Of a stretch of 64,000 nucleotides of DNA, positions 61,814-64,000 are shown piece after piece. Origin of the DNA: Acidimicrobiia bacterium (GTDB lineage: Bacteria > Actinomycetota > Acidimicrobiia > IMCC26256 > PALSA-610); the NCBI GenBank assembly GCA_036271555.1, contig DATBAK010000085.1, positions 1-64,000 on the forward strand, read 5' to 3'. The notes under the pieces were generated by a model that saw only the letters and a list, made by a program, of their open reading frames with translations, had not been told where the DNA came from and did no database searches. The number at the start of each line of letters is the position of its first letter. Position 1 is the stretch's first letter. Position numbers and translations under genes: made by a program.

Positions 61814-62976
61814 GCGCGCCGATGGCGGAACGTTTCGACGACGTCGACCTCGACGCGCTGCGCCGGCGCCGCACGGTCAAGTGGTCGTTGTACGGACCCG
61901 ATGTGCTCGCGGCGTGGGTCGCCGAGATGGACTTCGACGTCGCGCCGGCGATCCGTTCGGCGGTGCTCGCGGCCGTCGACCGCGAGGACTTCGGCTACAC
62001 GCAGGCCGACACGACCGAGCTCACCGCGGCGTGCTCGTCGTTCCTTCGCGACGTGTACGCATGGGAGGTGCCCATCGCGCGCGTCTTTCTCGTCGCCGAC
62101 GTGCTGACCGGTGTCGCCGGCGCGTTCGACGTCTTCGTGCCGGCAGGCAGCCGTGTCGTGATCCCGACGCCCGCGTACCCGCCGCTGTTCGAGGTCGTCG
62201 AGCTCGGCGGCCGACAGGTGGTCCCGGTGCCGATGACCGAGGACGCGGGTCGTTCGACGCTCGACCTCGACGCGATCGAAGCCGCGTTGCGCGCCGGCGC
62301 GCGCTCGGTGCTGCTGTGCAGCCCGCACAACCCGACCGGACGCGTGTTCTCCGAGGACGAGCTCTGCGCGCTCGCGACGATCGTCGAGCATCACGGTGCT
62401 CGGGTGGTCTCCGACGAAGTGCACGCGCCGCTCGTGTACTGCGGGCACCGCCACGTTCCGTACGCGAGCGTGTCGGAGGGCGCGGCGAACCACACGATCA
62501 CGGTCACGTCCGCATCGAAGGCGTGGAACGTCGCGGGTCTGAAGTGCGCGCAGGTGATCGTGTCGAATCACGCCGACGCGGTCGTGTGGCGGCGCCTGCC
62601 GGTGTTCAAGGTTGCCGGCGCGACACCGTTGGGAATCGCGGCGTCGACGGCGGCGTACACGGAAGCGCGCGAGTGGCGCACCGAGCTGGTCGCCTACCTC
62701 GACGGCAACCGTCGTTTCCTCGGAGAGCTGCTCGCCGACAGCCTGCCCGGTGTCGAATACCGCGCGCCGGACGCGACGTTCCTCGCGTGGCTCGACTGCC
62801 GCGCGCTGGAGCTGGCGGATCCGGCCCGGCACTTCCTCGACCACGCCGGCGTCGCCGTGAGCGACGGACCGCCGTTCGGCGCCGGGTACGAGCAACACGT
62901 GCGCCTCAACTTCGCGACGTCGAGTGCGGTGCTCGAACGGATCGTGCGCGCGATGGGCGCGTCCCGACGCGCTTAG
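61810..62976 (+). CDS. PatB/MalY-type aminotransferase or C-S lyase
   Basis: 388 residues from the GTG at 61810 (GTGA overlap). Fold-type I PLP: WVAEMDFDVAPAI, PTPAYPPLFEVVEL, LLCSPHNPTGRVF, VSDEVHAPLVY and the PLP lysine in SASKAWNVAGLK. This sub-family includes cystathionine beta-lyase-like C-S lyases. The reaction may feed the cupin protein, or the operon may remove a toxic thio-compound. Confidence 0.88.
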   Translation: MSAPMAERFDDVDLDALRRRRTVKWSLYGPDVLAAWVAEMDFDVAPAIRSAVLAAVDREDFGYTQADTTELTAACSSFLRDVYAWEVPIARVFLVADVLTGVAGAFDVFVPAGSRVVIPTPAYPPLFEVVELGGRQVVPVPMTEDAGRSTLDLDAIEAALRAGARSVLLCSPHNPTGRVFSEDELCALATIVEHHGARVVSDEVHAPLVYCGHRHVPYASVSEGAANHTITVTSASKAWNVAGLKCAQVIVSNHADAVVWRRLPVFKVAGATPLGIAASTAAYTEAREWRTELVAYLDGNRRFLGELLADSLPGVEYRAPDATFLAWLDCRALELADPARHFLDHAGVAVSDGPPFGAGYEQHVRLNFATSSAVLERIVRAMGASRRA

Positions 62977-63497
62977 TCGCGCACCGCGTACCGAAGCTCG
63001 ACGACGCCCGCGGGCCACGGTCGCGCGTCCTGGAAGTCGAGCGTGGTGTTCGTGTCGAAGTCGGGTGTCAGCCGGAGACCGGTACCGGTGAAGATCGGCA
63101 GCACCATGAGCCGTACCTCGGCCAGCGCGCCGAGCCCCCGAATCGTCTCGAGCGTGCGCGGGCCGCCGATGAGGTGGACATCACCGTGGGGCGCGACGGC
63201 GCGGAGCCGTGCGAGCAGGCGCGCGGGATCGGATTCGACGACGACGTCGTCCGGGGTTCCTGCCGCCCGCTGACCCCCGAGCACGAAGACCGGCAGCTCC
63301 CCCCAGGGCCAGTGCGGCGCGCCCAGCGCGGGTTCGAAGGTCGTGCGGCCCATCAAGACCGCGGCGCACTGCGACTGCACTTCGTAGAAGCCGAGCGCGC
63401 CGGCGTCCCAACCGTCGAACGCGAGCTGCACGGGGAGCCCTTCGGGCGTCGTGACGAAGCCGTCGAGGCTGGTGCACATGCGGGTGAAGATCTTCAT
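62973..63497 (-). CDS. RibD C-terminal/dihydrofolate reductase-like protein
   Basis: 174 residues from the ATG at 63497. MCTSLDGFVTTPEG start, AAVLMGRTTFEPAL, ELPVFVLGGQ, GGPRTLETIRGLGALAEVRLMVLPI. This is the small DHFR-like family of actinobacteria, often an NADPH-linked reductase of unknown substrate. It is convergent with the aminotransferase, overlapping by 4 bases. Confidence 0.85.
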   Translation of the reverse strand: MKIFTRMCTSLDGFVTTPEGLPVQLAFDGWDAGALGFYEVQSQCAAVLMGRTTFEPALGAPHWPWGELPVFVLGGQRAAGTPDDVVVESDPARLLARLRAVAPHGDVHLIGGPRTLETIRGLGALAEVRLMVLPIFTGTGLRLTPDFDTNTTLDFQDARPWPAGVVELRYAVRD

Positions 63498-63508
63498 CGC
63501 CGTGTCCT

Positions 63509-64000
63509 TCACGCTCGTGGGGCCCAGCCGGGATCGCGACCGGTGAGCGCGATCGCGCGCTCGAGCAACGACGCGCCGGCATCGGGCGCGACGGGATCGC
63601 CGTAGGCGGTGCCGCGCATCTCGGCCTGGTCGGGGCCCGCGAACTGCGAGACGAATCCGATCACGGCCTGTGCGGACGCGTCGTCGATCGCGTAGGACTG
63701 CCCGATCGCGCGCGCGAGGTCCCACCCGTGCACGACGAGCTCCTCGACCGCGACGATCCCCGCGACCTCGCCGGGCATCTCGATCCCACCGGCGTTCGTC
63801 ATCCCGTCGCGCGCACCCGGCTCGCTCCAAGCGAGCACGAGCGCGTCGAGGCGCCGAGGGATCTCGTTGCGCCAGTCCGGGTGCAGGTGCGCGCGGTCAC
63901 CGGGCGGCGGGGGCCCGCTGTTCGAAGGCCCCGACTTGCGGGCGGCCTCGGTGAACGCGAGCGCCAGGCCCGCGATGTGATCGAGCAGGTCGGCGACGGT
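63509..64000 (-). CDS. TIGR03086-like MDMPI-family protein, 5' end off the window
   Basis: Partial, at least 163 residues. TVADLLDHIAGLALAFTEAA is the DinB-like start with the metal-ligand His, then VAVEELVVHGWDLARAIG with the second His. This is a mycothiol-dependent-type family, similar in type to the gene at 17984. The stop lies 12 bases from the dihydrofolate reductase-like start, so it may be in the same operon. Confidence 0.8.
   Translation of the reverse strand, partial: TVADLLDHIAGLALAFTEAARKSGPSNSGPPPPGDRAHLHPDWRNEIPRRLDALVLAWSEPGARDGMTNAGGIEMPGEVAGIVAVEELVVHGWDLARAIGQSYAIDDASAQAVIGFVSQFAGPDQAEMRGTAYGDPVAPDAGASLLERAIALTGRDPGWAPRA

Overview
The window is about 70% GC, densely packed, and rich in GTG starts and 4-base GTGA/ATGA overlaps, so it comes from a high-GC actinobacterium. 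The GYWLVASDGGVFAFGDA-type repeats at the left end, F420 (Ddn-like) and mycothiol-linked (MDMPI/TIGR03083/TIGR03086) families, and several acyl-CoA enzymes suggest an Acidimicrobiia-like lineage; this is inference from gene content only. About 65 genes are supported. The only canonical RNA gene is an initiator tRNA.

Layout. 0.1-12.9 kb: a secreted repeat protein, a DUF3558-type lipoprotein, a coupled phosphatase / enoyl-CoA hydratase / CBS-citrate synthase operon, a secreted PQQ-type propeller, a small membrane operon (56-residue peptide, PsiE-like, DUF421), an ABC1-kinase/lipoprotein pair, a HAD hydrolase and a second enoyl-CoA hydratase. 13-23.7 kb: a GH3 beta-glucosidase, a dehydrogenase/SDR/SnoaL/MDMPI run, a MacB-type ABC exporter with a lipoprotein, a fibronectin-like secreted protein and an esterase-thioredoxin fusion. 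23.7-28.7 kb: a SoxR regulator divergent from an oxidase-like gene with a recognisable SoxR box between them, then selD and an NlpC/P60 endopeptidase. 28.9-37.7 kb: acyl-CoA metabolism including Mcd, a malyl-CoA-lyase-type enzyme, an acyl-CoA dehydrogenase and a MaoC hydratase, which together look like much of the lower ethylmalonyl-CoA pathway.

38.8-42.0 kb is the most notable accessory region: a complete IS1595-family transposon (38826-41968) with 25-bp terminal inverted repeats (22/25 matches) and a perfect 8-bp target duplication GAACTTGC. It carries an HNH nuclease, two unknown genes with a leaderless promoter, and a tRNA-like sequence.

42.0-64 kb: a MarR/Drr-type ABC operon, an MBL hydrolase, a flavin reductase, MauE and PhyH proteins, a divergent FtsH-like AAA protease, glycosyltransferases, a heterodimeric ABC exporter, a histone-tail/hemerythrin fusion, the initiator tRNA with a strong terminator, a Tat-exported glycoside hydrolase, and a MarR-controlled cupin/MarR/PatB operon with two visible operators. 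The right edge cuts a TIGR03086-type gene.
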